Shown in pieces: positions 43,352 through 51,997 of a stretch of DNA of 64,000 nt. This DNA comes from an uncultured Oscillospiraceae bacterium. GTDB lineage: Bacteria > Bacillota > Clostridia > Oscillospirales > Acutalibacteraceae. Position numbers and translations under genes: made by a program. The stretch lies in the NCBI GenBank assembly GCA_900540275.1, contig UQFO01000011.1:4563-68562 (forward strand), read 5' to 3'. The notes under the pieces are model-generated. The model saw only the letters and a program-made list of their open reading frames with translations, had not been told where the DNA came from and did no database searches. Each line of letters begins with the position of its first letter. Position 1 is the first letter of the stretch.

Positions 43352-46300
43352 TCAGCCCCCTCCAAAATAACCGATTAAAATTTCCTTGATATAATGATAC
43401 CGGCGCGCATACGAGTTCTCTACACGAATCAGCTCAAAGTTGTGCTGTTTGCAAATTTCCTGTTTCTTGCGGTCGCGCTTTTTTACGGTCGCGTCTTCTG
43501 CATGCTCCTTGCCGTCCAGCTCGATTGCCAGTACCGGAATCTCCATTTTATCAACGGTTCTTTCATAAACGACAAAATCAAAACGTCCCGTGTAGAATAA
43601 ATCAGAATAGGACGGATTATCCCGGAATACGTGTGCCACTGAAACCTCTTTGTGAATGACATACCGGTGCTCCGCCGGTAAAATATTTTTCATGGCATGA
43701 TTGAGATTTTCTAAAAACGCCGCTTCTGTCTCCGTACTGTATGGCTTAATTCCCAATGCTCTGGAAAACGCCGTGCGCTGCGTTACTTTTGACGTCCCTT
43801 TTGTACGCACATAATCAATCAGCTCATAAAGGTCGTCGTCGCTGTCGTTATGGAGCCGGTCAAGATTTTTACCGCTTGCCAAGACGACGAGCTTCTCTTT
43901 CGGACGCGATACCGCAACATTAATCAGCTCTTTGTTGTTTTTCAGCCAATCGTAGGTACGCTGGTGTGTCTGGTCGGTAATGCCGAGGGAAAACAGGATA
44001 ACGTCTTTTTCATCGCCCTGAAAGGCATGGACTGTACCGCAGGTTACATCGGCATAGCCGTATTCACGCAGGCCTTCGTTGATAAGCTTGCGCTGATTGG
44101 CAAACGGCGTGATAATTCCAATTTTTTTGCCGCGGTTTTGGCCAATATAATTTAAAACCTGCTGCACCTCGCTGGGTGATGTGTTTTTAACGCTTGTCGC
44201 AGCGTCCTGCATATCAACGTAAACAAGTGGCTCTTCCCCAGCCGCGCGGCTCTCGATTTTCAGTTTGCCGTTATAATATTTTTTATTATTGAATTCTATA
44301 ATTTTCGGGTGGCACCGGTAATGGTGCCGCAGAAGCACCTCGTCGCTGACCGCGTCGCAGGCAAGGTATGTTTTATAAATGGAATTGGATATGTAATCAT
44401 ATTCCTCCGATACGGCATATTTTTTGCGAAGTTTCTGATTCACCGCCGGATCGAGCAGGATAACGGGATTAAGCTGCTGCGGGTCGCCCACCAGCATCAA
44501 ATTGTTCCCACGGACAACCGGTACCAGCGATACCGCCGTATTGCACTGGCTCGCCTCGTCCATAATCACCATATCGAAATACGGCTTTGGCCCGCCTATC
44601 CTGTGCGCTGAAATGCAGGTGGTCGCGACAATCGGAAAAACACGCAAAAACTTTTTGACGTTTTCCTCTGAACTTAAGTATTGATGGAAAGCCTGCACAC
44701 GCTCTTCTTCGTCAGCCTCCAAATATAAAATATCGAGTAAATCCTTATTTTTGGGCTCATCGAGGCGTTTGATGTATTTCGCCGAAGTATAATACAAATA
44801 TTTTTTGAACTCTTCCGTGTCGTCTGTCAGCAGCTTTAAAGCGTCCTCATCCCGAATTTCACCGATTTCCTTGAGACGCGCATCAATTGCGGCCAACTGC
44901 CGGCCGTGGAGCTCATATTGGAAATGGAGCTGTTTATTCGCGTTTAGAAGGCTTTCAACCACCTCCCGGCGTTCGCGCAGGTCCAGAATTTCTTCATATT
45001 GCTTAAGCAGGCTTGTAAGCTGCTGCGTCTGCCTGATTTTTGCATCGCGGTTTTTATTCAGGGTCTGGTCAAAAATATTGAGAGAACGTGTTTTTTCATA
45101 TAACTGCCGCATAAAACGCAGGGCCTCACAAACCTTTTCCTGATTTCCAAGCCGTACCATCGGAAAAGGAATCGTCGTGTTTTTATATGGCAGTCCCTGC
45201 AAACGGTCGAAAACCCCGTCAATCGGATGGTTGTTAAACGATGCAAACAGAACCGTACGCCCATTGAAAAAAGCGGTCAAAATTGTATTGAGAATCGTAT
45301 TGGTCTTACCCGTTCCCGGCGGGCCCTGTACATAAGACAGCGGATATTTCATGGCGTTGTTGATTGCCAAAAGCTGGTCGAGGTTGACGCGCTTGTCGAG
45401 CAAAGCGGGCGGATAGTCTTTACGCCTTACAGGGCGCTTTAAAAAATCGCCAAAAAATGCTTTGACCGGTATTGTCGCATTGTCTTCATGGTACATGCCG
45501 AGGATTGCGCCGTATTCTTTGTTCAGGTCCAGCGGAAAGTCCATACCAATTGCAATAAGGTAAGGCATATCGTCCACACCTTGAATTTGGCGGTTATTCT
45601 TTGTGATACAATCTTTGATTTGCTCCGCGTTTTTTTTAAAATCATTGAGCAAATCGTATTCATCCACATCCAAAAACTGCCTGATACTCTGCTTTTCCCC
45701 ATCAATCGTAAATTCCCGGCAGACGGTAATCTCATCATCCGCGCGCAGGCTTTTATGCTTTACATCCAAATGGAGCTTTTGATAAGCCAGAACATACAGC
45801 CCTTGCCTTTTCGGAATACTGCAAACATTCAGCGCCAGCTGTTTTATCCGCGCCGCGTTTTTTTTCTTTGTTTCCGTGTATTGAAAATACTTTACAATTT
45901 CACAAAATTGCGCGTCATCCAGCGTATAATCCCCGTGCGCAAAGCTGTCGCCGTCCAGACGTTCGATTAAAGCGTAATCGCATTGGTAAGGAATTGCGTC
46001 CATACGGTAGCAGTCCGCCAGATAATTGAGAATCTGTAAATTTGGCACATGCTCAAAAAGTGTCCGGTATTTATGGGGATTGCAGCGAATATCGTCTACC
46101 AGCTGCTGATTGACTGGGCAATAGGTTCCCTCTAAAACGGAAGAAGACAGGATAGAATCGATATATATCGTTAAATTCAGAACCGTAAGCCTTCCCAGGT
46201 GCAGCCCATCAACCGTCAGGCTGCGGCGGGAAAAATCGAGCCCCTTTATTCCAATCCAATATTTTGTCTCTTGCCCATCCTTATTTTTATACGCGATACT

Positions 46301-46354
46301 TAGCCATTTTCCTTCATGAATTGCTCTGAAAATGTCTTTACAGACGCCGTTCAC
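43352..46354 (-). CDS. Large SF1 helicase with WYL-like N-terminus and C-terminal nuclease domain
   Basis: A 1000-residue protein. Residues about 8-78 resemble a WYL ligand-binding domain (IHEGKWLSIAYKNKDGQETKYWIGI...LTVDGLHLGRL). An Upf1-like superfamily 1 helicase follows: Walker A 344-351 (GPPGTGKT), Walker B DEAS at 599-602, GDPQQL at 623-628, YRCHPKIIEFNNKKYY near 680 and VAVSRPKEKLVVLA near 815, with a coiled-coil insert at about 430-500. The C-terminus (about 875-1000) looks like a DUF2726/Vsr-type PD-(D/E)XK nuclease with D926 (RFDFVVYE) and E945-L-D-G-K949. It starts at GTG behind AAGGAGG. Helicase-nuclease fusions standing alone next to a tRNA gene are typical of defence genes; that role here is inference. 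Confidence 0.8.
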   Translation of the reverse strand: MNGVCKDIFRAIHEGKWLSIAYKNKDGQETKYWIGIKGLDFSRRSLTVDGLHLGRLTVLNLTIYIDSILSSSVLEGTYCPVNQQLVDDIRCNPHKYRTLFEHVPNLQILNYLADCYRMDAIPYQCDYALIERLDGDSFAHGDYTLDDAQFCEIVKYFQYTETKKKNAARIKQLALNVCSIPKRQGLYVLAYQKLHLDVKHKSLRADDEITVCREFTIDGEKQSIRQFLDVDEYDLLNDFKKNAEQIKDCITKNNRQIQGVDDMPYLIAIGMDFPLDLNKEYGAILGMYHEDNATIPVKAFFGDFLKRPVRRKDYPPALLDKRVNLDQLLAINNAMKYPLSYVQGPPGTGKTNTILNTILTAFFNGRTVLFASFNNHPIDGVFDRLQGLPYKNTTIPFPMVRLGNQEKVCEALRFMRQLYEKTRSLNIFDQTLNKNRDAKIRQTQQLTSLLKQYEEILDLRERREVVESLLNANKQLHFQYELHGRQLAAIDARLKEIGEIRDEDALKLLTDDTEEFKKYLYYTSAKYIKRLDEPKNKDLLDILYLEADEEERVQAFHQYLSSEENVKKFLRVFPIVATTCISAHRIGGPKPYFDMVIMDEASQCNTAVSLVPVVRGNNLMLVGDPQQLNPVILLDPAVNQKLRKKYAVSEEYDYISNSIYKTYLACDAVSDEVLLRHHYRCHPKIIEFNNKKYYNGKLKIESRAAGEEPLVYVDMQDAATSVKNTSPSEVQQVLNYIGQNRGKKIGIITPFANQRKLINEGLREYGYADVTCGTVHAFQGDEKDVILFSLGITDQTHQRTYDWLKNNKELINVAVSRPKEKLVVLASGKNLDRLHNDSDDDLYELIDYVRTKGTSKVTQRTAFSRALGIKPYSTETEAAFLENLNHAMKNILPAEHRYVIHKEVSVAHVFRDNPSYSDLFYTGRFDFVVYERTVDKMEIPVLAIELDGKEHAEDATVKKRDRKKQEICKQHNFELIRVENSYARRYHYIKEILIGYFGGG

Positions 46355-46399
46355 TTCTCCGCCTCCTTTGCCGCCGCCGGAATAAAACGATGCTATATC

Positions 46400-46428
46400 A
46401 TTATATTTGAACTATAAAACCAGTTTAC
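46400..46428 (-). promoter_or_regulatory. Promoter of the helicase-nuclease gene
   Basis: Minus strand TATAAT (46400-46405); the -35 position at 17 bases (46423-46428) reads GTAAAC, a poor match, and sits inside the palindrome at 46414-46438. Confidence 0.5.
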
Positions 46429-46438
46429 TTGGTTTTAT
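46414..46438. promoter_or_regulatory. Palindromic operator over the helicase promoter
   Basis: ATAAAACCA-N7-TGGTTTTAT is a perfect 9-bp inverted repeat whose loop coincides with the -35 position. A dimeric repressor bound here would shut the gene off. Confidence 0.5.
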
Positions 46439-46673
46439 TCAAAATTTCAACATTAAAATTAAACAAATTGCATAATTACAAAACAATTTACAGCATTAAA
46501 CGGCATTATAGCTGTATATCAGTAATCTATTTTTATCAGCCGCTTTGTAAATAACTTTCGTATTTGCAGAATGTACCTCTGGTAAACCAGTTGCTGTATA
46601 AGTGTTTTATACCAAATCAGAAGCGCTGTTCCTTTTTCTATCTTGTAGATTCCTACGGAAAATGGAAAAACGC
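46439..46673. other. AT-rich intergenic region
   Basis: No supported gene. A minus-strand frame at 46519-46800 lacks a ribosome site and runs antisense through the riboswitch, so it is rejected. Confidence 0.4.
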
Positions 46674-46702
46674 TTGACAAATTCTTACAGTCCCCATATA
46701 AT
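46674..46702 (+). promoter_or_regulatory. Consensus promoter of the riboswitch transcript
   Basis: TTGACA (46674-46679), 17 bases, TATAAT (46697-46702), both perfect. Transcription should start near 46709, a few bases before the aptamer. Confidence 0.9.
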
Positions 46703-46715
46703 AAAAATATAAATG

Positions 46716-46790
46716 AATTTGGCAAAGTCAGTGAAAGCTGATGACGCAAAGCTATGAGTCTACGGCAAATAATGCTACGATTGTCAAGCT
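46716..46790 (+). promoter_or_regulatory. Cyclic di-GMP-I (GEMM) riboswitch
   Basis: The GEMM core is recognisable: P1 5' strand with GGCAAAG, a first stem TCAG/CTGA closed by T-G with a GAAA tetraloop, the invariant TGACGCAAAGC linker, then the second stem through CTATGAGTCTACGG...CTACGATTG and the P1 3' strand TGTCAAGCT (46782-46790). The P1 3' strand shares AAGCT with the left arm of the terminator beginning at 46786, so ligand-stabilised P1 should hinder the terminator: c-di-GMP would turn the gene on (inference). A related dinucleotide cannot be excluded as ligand. Confidence 0.8.
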
Positions 46791-46822
46791 GCAAACCCAA
46801 ACGGTTTGCAGCTTCTTTTTTT
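46786..46822 (+). terminator. Riboswitch-controlled terminator
   Basis: AAGCTGCAAACC / GGTTTGCAGCTT, a perfect 12-bp stem with a 5-base loop and CTTTTTTT, located between the aptamer and the ribosome site GGAGGA of the next gene. Confidence 0.85.
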
Positions 46823-46835
46823 GGAGGAGAACGCT

Positions 46836-47894
46836 ATGAAAAAAACAGTTTCTGTCATCCTGGCACTTTCGGTCATAATGGGATTATTCCTATGCTTTCC
46901 CACAGCGGGCGCGCAGACGCTCGACAAGGATAAAATCAAACCCGGCGACGTGGTAGACGCTGTAAAATACGATGTGGCTTCCGGAACGTACACCTATGGT
47001 ACGATATCTATTAAGTCACATACCCCGGAGGGTGTCTCCACCGCATACAATGTTCTTGATGAAAACAATTTCAAGGCGTCTGAGGGCACTGTCAGCGACA
47101 CCATCAAAAATAAAATTTCTATGATTGAGCAGAGCACCAACACCGTGTTTGAAAACCGCAGAAACGAAGTAAATCTCGGTAAATTTGGGCGCGTCGATTC
47201 TGAATCGTGGAAATATTCGGTAGCCATCGCCCCTTATGTCATTCCCATGCTGGAAGCACAGGGTTTCTCACGTGATGAAAACATATGGATGGCATACGGC
47301 AACGGCAAGGGTACTGTTCTCAAGGTCTGGATTACCGTAAATACCGCGGATACAGCGCCCACAGGCGAGAAAATAAATGTCGGCGTTGTTACGCCGAAGA
47401 AAATGTCTATCCGCCTGCAGGACGGCAGCATCCTTAAAACCGGCGACTCCTTTGACATAGCGGCAGGCCAGACCATTAAATTCCAGATGTGCTCAAATAA
47501 CTGGGATAACGATATTTATGACGACAACGGTAACGGCCTTGCCGGAACGGTCGTATATTCCGTCTCTGTCTCCAGCCGGTACGATGAAAGAAGCTACGAC
47601 CCGGACAGCAAGACCTTTATCCTCCCCAAGGGCGACCCTGTCCTGAGGACGGACGTCAATTCCTGCTTTATGGCTTATAAATACCATTTCAGGAAAGGCG
47701 ACTACAATAAACAGACCGGTATTTCAAACGTTGTAAACACGCCGCTTGAAAGCTTGTCCGTTAACCTCCCGCTCGGCTCTACCATCACATCCGACGCATA
47801 CAAGGCGTTCAATCAGATAGACACCGCACGCGTCTTTATTGAAACCGGCGAGGATAAAACCCTCTCCTATACCGACTATTATTGGGAATACTGA
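46836..47894 (+). CDS. Secreted protein under riboswitch control, unknown family
   Basis: A 352-residue exported protein. A signal peptide (1-26, ending TAGAQ) precedes an extracellular part without membrane anchor or sorting motif. Two halves can be seen: about 27-135 (PGDVVDAVKYDVASGTYTYGTISIKSHTPEG) and about 150-345, beta-rich, with an Asp/Asn-rich loop NNWDNDIYDDNGNGLAG that could bind calcium. The ATG at 46836 follows GGAGGA; a longer frame from 46806 would start inside the terminator. c-di-GMP control suggests a role in adhesion, matrix or the sessile state; no family recognised. Confidence 0.75.
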   Translation: MKKTVSVILALSVIMGLFLCFPTAGAQTLDKDKIKPGDVVDAVKYDVASGTYTYGTISIKSHTPEGVSTAYNVLDENNFKASEGTVSDTIKNKISMIEQSTNTVFENRRNEVNLGKFGRVDSESWKYSVAIAPYVIPMLEAQGFSRDENIWMAYGNGKGTVLKVWITVNTADTAPTGEKINVGVVTPKKMSIRLQDGSILKTGDSFDIAAGQTIKFQMCSNNWDNDIYDDNGNGLAGTVVYSVSVSSRYDERSYDPDSKTFILPKGDPVLRTDVNSCFMAYKYHFRKGDYNKQTGISNVVNTPLESLSVNLPLGSTITSDAYKAFNQIDTARVFIETGEDKTLSYTDYYWEY

Positions 47895-47910
47895 TTTTTA
47901 AAAAAATAAT

Positions 47911-47950
47911 ATGCGCGCCGTTTCTCATGAAGCGGCGCGCTGTTTTTGTT
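47911..47950 (+). terminator. Rho-independent terminator
   Basis: GCGCGCCG / CGGCGCGC stem followed by TGTTTTTGTTT. Confidence 0.85.
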
Positions 47951-47957
47951 TATGGAA

Positions 47958-48524
47958 TCATGATAAGCAGGAAAGCAGGTGATTCATTTCTTCTATTCCC
48001 TTGCACTGTGAAGTAATAATTTGCTTGAGAATCGGAATGAGCGGCGCGCAGATGTCATAACGTAACGCATTTTTTGACATGCACACGGCCCCTTCATGAT
48101 GCGGAAGCATTTGCCGCAGAAAATCGGCGTCAACCGAGTTGCTTTCGCGGGCACAGCGCATTTGTGAAAACATGGTATTGATAATTTGCTTGTAGCACTT
48201 TTGATATTGCATGGAATCACACGCCGTATTTTGAACAGCGCTGCAGCAATCCTGTATTTTCCGCATGTTTTCGATGCTTTCCTTCTGGGAGCTGATAATA
48301 TGGGAAGCAATCTGTATCAACCGCGGTTCTTTCGTATATTTTAGGATATTTGCAGACATCTCAACGGCAGCCATGTGATGCGGAATCATCTGCATGATGA
48401 AGTTCCCGGAAATACTGTCCGTCAGGCACACGCCCGTCATTTTCTTAACCATCCGTCCCAAAATTTCGCAGTAGCGTTCCTGATATTTTCCGACATCCTC
48501 GGTCCATCCATTGTTTTTCTGCAT
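47958..48524 (-). CDS. DUF305-family protein (two repeats)
   Basis: A 188-residue helical protein with two DUF305 units, each with a histidine/methionine motif: FIMQMIPHHMAAVEMSANIL near 44-63 and FLRQMLPHHEGAVCMSKNAL near 134-153. DUF305 proteins are ferritin-like helical bundles often linked to copper or other metal handling. No signal peptide is visible, unlike many relatives, so it may be cytoplasmic. Several cysteines (CCSAVQNTACDS) may take part in metal binding. It is divergent from the metallo-hydrolase gene. Confidence 0.85.
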   Translation of the reverse strand: MQKNNGWTEDVGKYQERYCEILGRMVKKMTGVCLTDSISGNFIMQMIPHHMAAVEMSANILKYTKEPRLIQIASHIISSQKESIENMRKIQDCCSAVQNTACDSMQYQKCYKQIINTMFSQMRCARESNSVDADFLRQMLPHHEGAVCMSKNALRYDICAPLIPILKQIITSQCKGIEEMNHLLSCLS

Positions 48525-48635
48525 GTTATCCCTTCCTTTTGCTTTATACTATGATAAGAGATGAAAAAATGTGCCATCGTATGGAAAGCGTAACTCTGCC
48601 GACCTATTTCTTTCCGCCGCAGGGCGACTTCATTC

Positions 48636-48664
48636 TTGACAACCCAAAATTGTTGGCTTATCAT
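48636..48664 (+). promoter_or_regulatory. Promoter of the metallo-hydrolase gene
   Basis: TTGACA (48636-48641), 17 bases, TATCAT (48659-48664). Confidence 0.65.
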
Positions 48665-48727
48665 GATTTTATAGTGTGGAAACATGCAAAGCAATTGTTC
48701 ACACTCAAACAAAAGGAGGCCGTGGCT

Positions 48728-49381
48728 TTGCAGATTAAGGACAACGTCTATTTACTCGATAATGTTTTATACAGCCATGTTTATTTGATTACAGGCGATA
48801 CACCAGTTTTAATCGATACCGGCATGCCCGGTTTTGCAGGCGCGATTATGAAGGAAATAAGCGTCCTGTTAGGCGGTACCGGCACGCTTGCCCATATTCT
48901 TTTGACCCACCACGATGTGGACCATGTTGGGAACGCGCTTCTCCTTGCTGAAAAAACAGGAGCGCAGGTATGGATATCAAAAGAGGACGAGCCCTATTTT
49001 ACCGGCAGGCGGAACCGGCCCGGAATCAAGCATTTATTTGAAACTTTCCTGAGCGTGCCCGCGCCCCGCTGCTGCGTTTATCCGCCGGACGGGATAATTG
49101 ACGGGATAAAGGCAATCCCCGCGCCCGGCCATACGCCCGGCCACACATTGCTGCAATACGGTGACGTGCTGTTTACAGGCGACCTGTTCCGCATGCGGGG
49201 AACGCTTCCCCAGCTGATGCCGAAACGCCTGACCTGGGATGAAAAGCTGCAGGCGCGTTCTATTTGCGAGCTGCAAAAATCCGCTGCCGTGTGGCTTTGC
49301 CCCGCGCATGGAAAACCCGTTAAAAATGGACCTGAAATGAAAGCGTTCCTTCACGCTGTGAAAGAAGGGGCTCCCAGTTGA
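48728..49381 (+). CDS. Metallo-beta-lactamase-fold hydrolase
   Basis: A 217-residue MBL-fold enzyme. Metal ligands appear in LLTHHDVDHVGN (HHxxDH form), APGHTPGHTLLQ, FTGDLF and the final CPAHGKPV. The start is probably TTG at 48728, eight bases behind AAAGGAGG; the long in-frame extension to 48539 runs through the promoter. The substrate is unknown: family members hydrolyse thioesters, lactones or phosphodiesters. The stop overlaps the start of a MATE exporter, so hydrolase and exporter are co-expressed. Confidence 0.82.
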   Translation: MQIKDNVYLLDNVLYSHVYLITGDTPVLIDTGMPGFAGAIMKEISVLLGGTGTLAHILLTHHDVDHVGNALLLAEKTGAQVWISKEDEPYFTGRRNRPGIKHLFETFLSVPAPRCCVYPPDGIIDGIKAIPAPGHTPGHTLLQYGDVLFTGDLFRMRGTLPQLMPKRLTWDEKLQARSICELQKSAAVWLCPAHGKPVKNGPEMKAFLHAVKEGAPS

Positions 49382-50754
49382 ATGAAGCGCAAAAGCGCGA
49401 GGCAAAGTTTATCCAGATGACGCGCGCACCCGTCAAACGCCTCGTCTGCCGTATGGCGGTGCCTACCATAATAAGTATGCTGATTACCTCGTTTTACAAT
49501 ATGGCCGACACCTTTTTTGTCGGCCGCATCAATACGAGCGCCACAGCCGCGGTCGGCGTTATCTTCTCCCTGATGGCAATCATACAGGCCGTCGGTTTTT
49601 TCCTGGGCAACGGTTCGGGAAACTATATTTCCCGCAAGCTCGGCGAGCAGGACACGGAGGAAGCGTCCCGTATGGCGGCGACCGGCTTTTTTACCGCGAT
49701 TCTTGTGGGTATTGCTTTTATGGCGCTCGGCTTTTGTTTCCTTACGCCGCTTGCAAGGCTGCTCGGCGCGACCGAAACCATCCTCCCTTACGCGGAGGAT
49801 TACATGTTTTATATTTTAATCGGTACGCCGTATATGACGGCATCGCTTGTGCTTAATAACCAGCTGCGCCTGCAGGGCAACGCCTTCTACGCGATGATTG
49901 GCCTGACAAGCGGCGCAGTCATCAATATTGCGCTTGACCCGCTTTTTATTTTCGTTTTCCATATGGGAATCAGCGGCGCGGCGCTTGCAACGATTATCAG
50001 CCAATTTATCAGCTTTTGTATTCTGCTTTTGGGCTGCAACCGCAAAGGCGGCCTGCCGGTACGCATAACCATGTTTTCCCCCAGCCTCAAGCGCTACGGC
50101 GCCATTGTTGGCGGCGGCCTGCCCAGCCTTTGCCGCCAGGGGCTTGCCAGTGTTGCGACGGTCAGTATGAATATCGCCGCCGGACCGTACGGGGACGCCG
50201 CGATTGCGGCTATCTCCATTGTCATGCGCGTGTCTAATTTCGCAGGCTCCGCCCTGATAGGCTTTGGGCAGGGCTTTCAGCCGGTATGCGGGTTCAACTA
50301 CGGGGCAAAGCGCTTCGACCGTGTACGCCGGGCCTTCTGGTTCTGCATCCGCGTATCTTCCGTCGTACTGGTTGCGATGGCGTTCGCGGGGTATATCTGG
50401 TCGCCGCAAATCGTCGCGCTGTTCCGGGACGATGCGAAGGTACTTGAAATCGGCGCGCAGGCTCTGCGCTTCCAATGCCTGTCCTTCCCCTTGCTTGGCT
50501 GGATTATTATATGCAACATGCTTTTGCAGAATATTGCGAAAACCATGCGGGCAAGCATCCTTTCGATGGCAAGGCAGGGGCTGTTTTTTCTGCCGCTGAT
50601 TTTCACCCTGCCCACCTTTTGGGGGCTTACCGGCGTGCTTGCCTGCCAGCCGCTTGCGGATGCTTTTGCTTTCCTGCTTGCCATCCCGCTCGGCTTAAGC
50701 GTACTGCGCGAACTGAAAAACGGCGAACGGGCGTACAATTCCCTATTATCTTAA
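49378..50754 (+). CDS. MATE-family multidrug exporter
   Basis: A 458-residue 12-helix exporter (first helix in MAVPTIISMLITSFYNMADTFFVG, the standard MATE opening). It uses a Na+ or H+ gradient to expel cationic drugs or metabolites. Translation starts at TTG overlapping the hydrolase stop (TTGA). A terminator follows. Coupling to a hydrolase raises the possibility of a dedicated substrate. Confidence 0.9.
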   Translation: MNEAQKREAKFIQMTRAPVKRLVCRMAVPTIISMLITSFYNMADTFFVGRINTSATAAVGVIFSLMAIIQAVGFFLGNGSGNYISRKLGEQDTEEASRMAATGFFTAILVGIAFMALGFCFLTPLARLLGATETILPYAEDYMFYILIGTPYMTASLVLNNQLRLQGNAFYAMIGLTSGAVINIALDPLFIFVFHMGISGAALATIISQFISFCILLLGCNRKGGLPVRITMFSPSLKRYGAIVGGGLPSLCRQGLASVATVSMNIAAGPYGDAAIAAISIVMRVSNFAGSALIGFGQGFQPVCGFNYGAKRFDRVRRAFWFCIRVSSVVLVAMAFAGYIWSPQIVALFRDDAKVLEIGAQALRFQCLSFPLLGWIIICNMLLQNIAKTMRASILSMARQGLFFLPLIFTLPTFWGLTGVLACQPLADAFAFLLAIPLGLSVLRELKNGERAYNSLLS

Positions 50755-50758
50755 ATAA

Positions 50759-50800
50759 GCGGAGCCCCCTTCCCGAATTCAGGAAGGGGGCTCTTTTATG
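50759..50800 (+). terminator. Rho-independent terminator
   Basis: GAGCCCCCTTCC / GGAAGGGGGCTC stem with an 8-base loop, followed by TTTTATG. Confidence 0.8.
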
Positions 50801-50806
50801 CTGTTT

Positions 50807-51997
50807 TCATCCCTCGCGCAAGAGCACGATTGGTTCGATTCGGTTTGACTTCACCGCCGCCTGCAGGCAGGCAAGCAGGATGATTGCCGCAAAAACAGCC
50901 AGGATGATAAGCGCGTCCGCCAAATTAAACGTGAGTGCCATTGCCATAATGGTATTGCCGAATAAGGTATTGAGATACGGGTTAACCGCAAGGTATGCCG
51001 CAAGCTGCCAAAGCCCTGCGCCCAGGACGGTGCAGACAATCCCGTTTGTCAGATATTCGATTGCAAACACCTGGAAGATATGACGCGTCTTATACCCCAG
51101 CGCCCGGTAGAGGGCGATTTCTTTTTTCCGGCTCTTCAGGCAGCTTGAGATAAATATACACGCGCCAGCCAAAATCATGACGACAAAAACACCAAACATA
51201 CCGGACAGCATCAGGATAGCCGTCTGGTATGGCTCCACGTCGAAATTCAGGCTTTCTTCCTTATTTACGGGATAACCGTCAGCCCTCAGGGCTTCCATCA
51301 GGCTGTCAAGATTTTTGTAATTGTCGGCAATTACTACATACCTCTCCTGCATTTTATCCGTTATGAGCTCGCACTGCTGTGCAAAGCGGTGAAGCTCCCT
51401 TTGCGGTATGATAAACTGCGTTCCGCTGAAAAGCGGGTCTGCTGTGTTGTAGGCGCCCACCACCTTGAGCTTGTGCGTGTGGCCGGACATATCCTGCATC
51501 AGCAGTTCTTTGCCAATAAGCTTTGTCCCGTCGATTTGAGCCGTCTGCTTTTTTGCCTCGTTGTAGTCGCTGAACTGCTCCGGAACAAGAACCGCCCCCT
51601 TTTCCGACTCGTCAAGAGCGCGGCCCGCCGTTATAATCGGCTCATAGCCCGGATGGAACGCGTCGAGCTGGTAATAACCGAACAGCTCGCCCGACGTATC
51701 GCAGGCCTCAACCTGCGGCGGCTGGAAAAAAACAGTCTTAACATGCTCCAGTGACTTAATGCGCGCGGTATCCTGTGGAATCTCTTCCAGTTCCTCCAGA
51801 TAGACGACGCATTCCCTGTTAAGGATATGGTCGTTGATTTTATGCTCGACGTTATACCACAGCGGGCGCATAAACGACACGACAGCCGTAAGCAGCAGCA
51901 CGCTGATGGCAATAAACAGCCCAAACAACACGGTTTTGGCTTTTCCCCGAACAACGGAGGCTTTTGCAATCCCGATAAAACGGGTGATTCTGTTCAT
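50807..51997 (-). CDS. FtsX/MacB-type ABC permease, second subunit of the secreted-protein locus
   Basis: A 396-residue permease: helix 1 at about 20-45, extracellular domain about 48-265, and three C-terminal helices in the FtsX block (KSRKKEIALYRALGYKTRHIFQVFAIEYL). The ATG at 51997 overlaps the stop of the upstream permease by four bases (ATGA), with GAGGCGGTGA before it; a longer frame to 52057 lies inside the previous gene. Last gene of a four-gene unit: secreted protein, ATPase, permease, permease. Confidence 0.82.
   Translation of the reverse strand: MNRITRFIGIAKASVVRGKAKTVLFGLFIAISVLLLTAVVSFMRPLWYNVEHKINDHILNRECVVYLEELEEIPQDTARIKSLEHVKTVFFQPPQVEACDTSGELFGYYQLDAFHPGYEPIITAGRALDESEKGAVLVPEQFSDYNEAKKQTAQIDGTKLIGKELLMQDMSGHTHKLKVVGAYNTADPLFSGTQFIIPQRELHRFAQQCELITDKMQERYVVIADNYKNLDSLMEALRADGYPVNKEESLNFDVEPYQTAILMLSGMFGVFVVMILAGACIFISSCLKSRKKEIALYRALGYKTRHIFQVFAIEYLTNGIVCTVLGAGLWQLAAYLAVNPYLNTLFGNTIMAMALTFNLADALIILAVFAAIILLACLQAAVKSNRIEPIVLLREG

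Noticed and set aside
46519..46800. 93-codon minus-strand frame
   Set aside because: It is antisense to the promoter, riboswitch and terminator at 46674-46822 and lacks a ribosome site.
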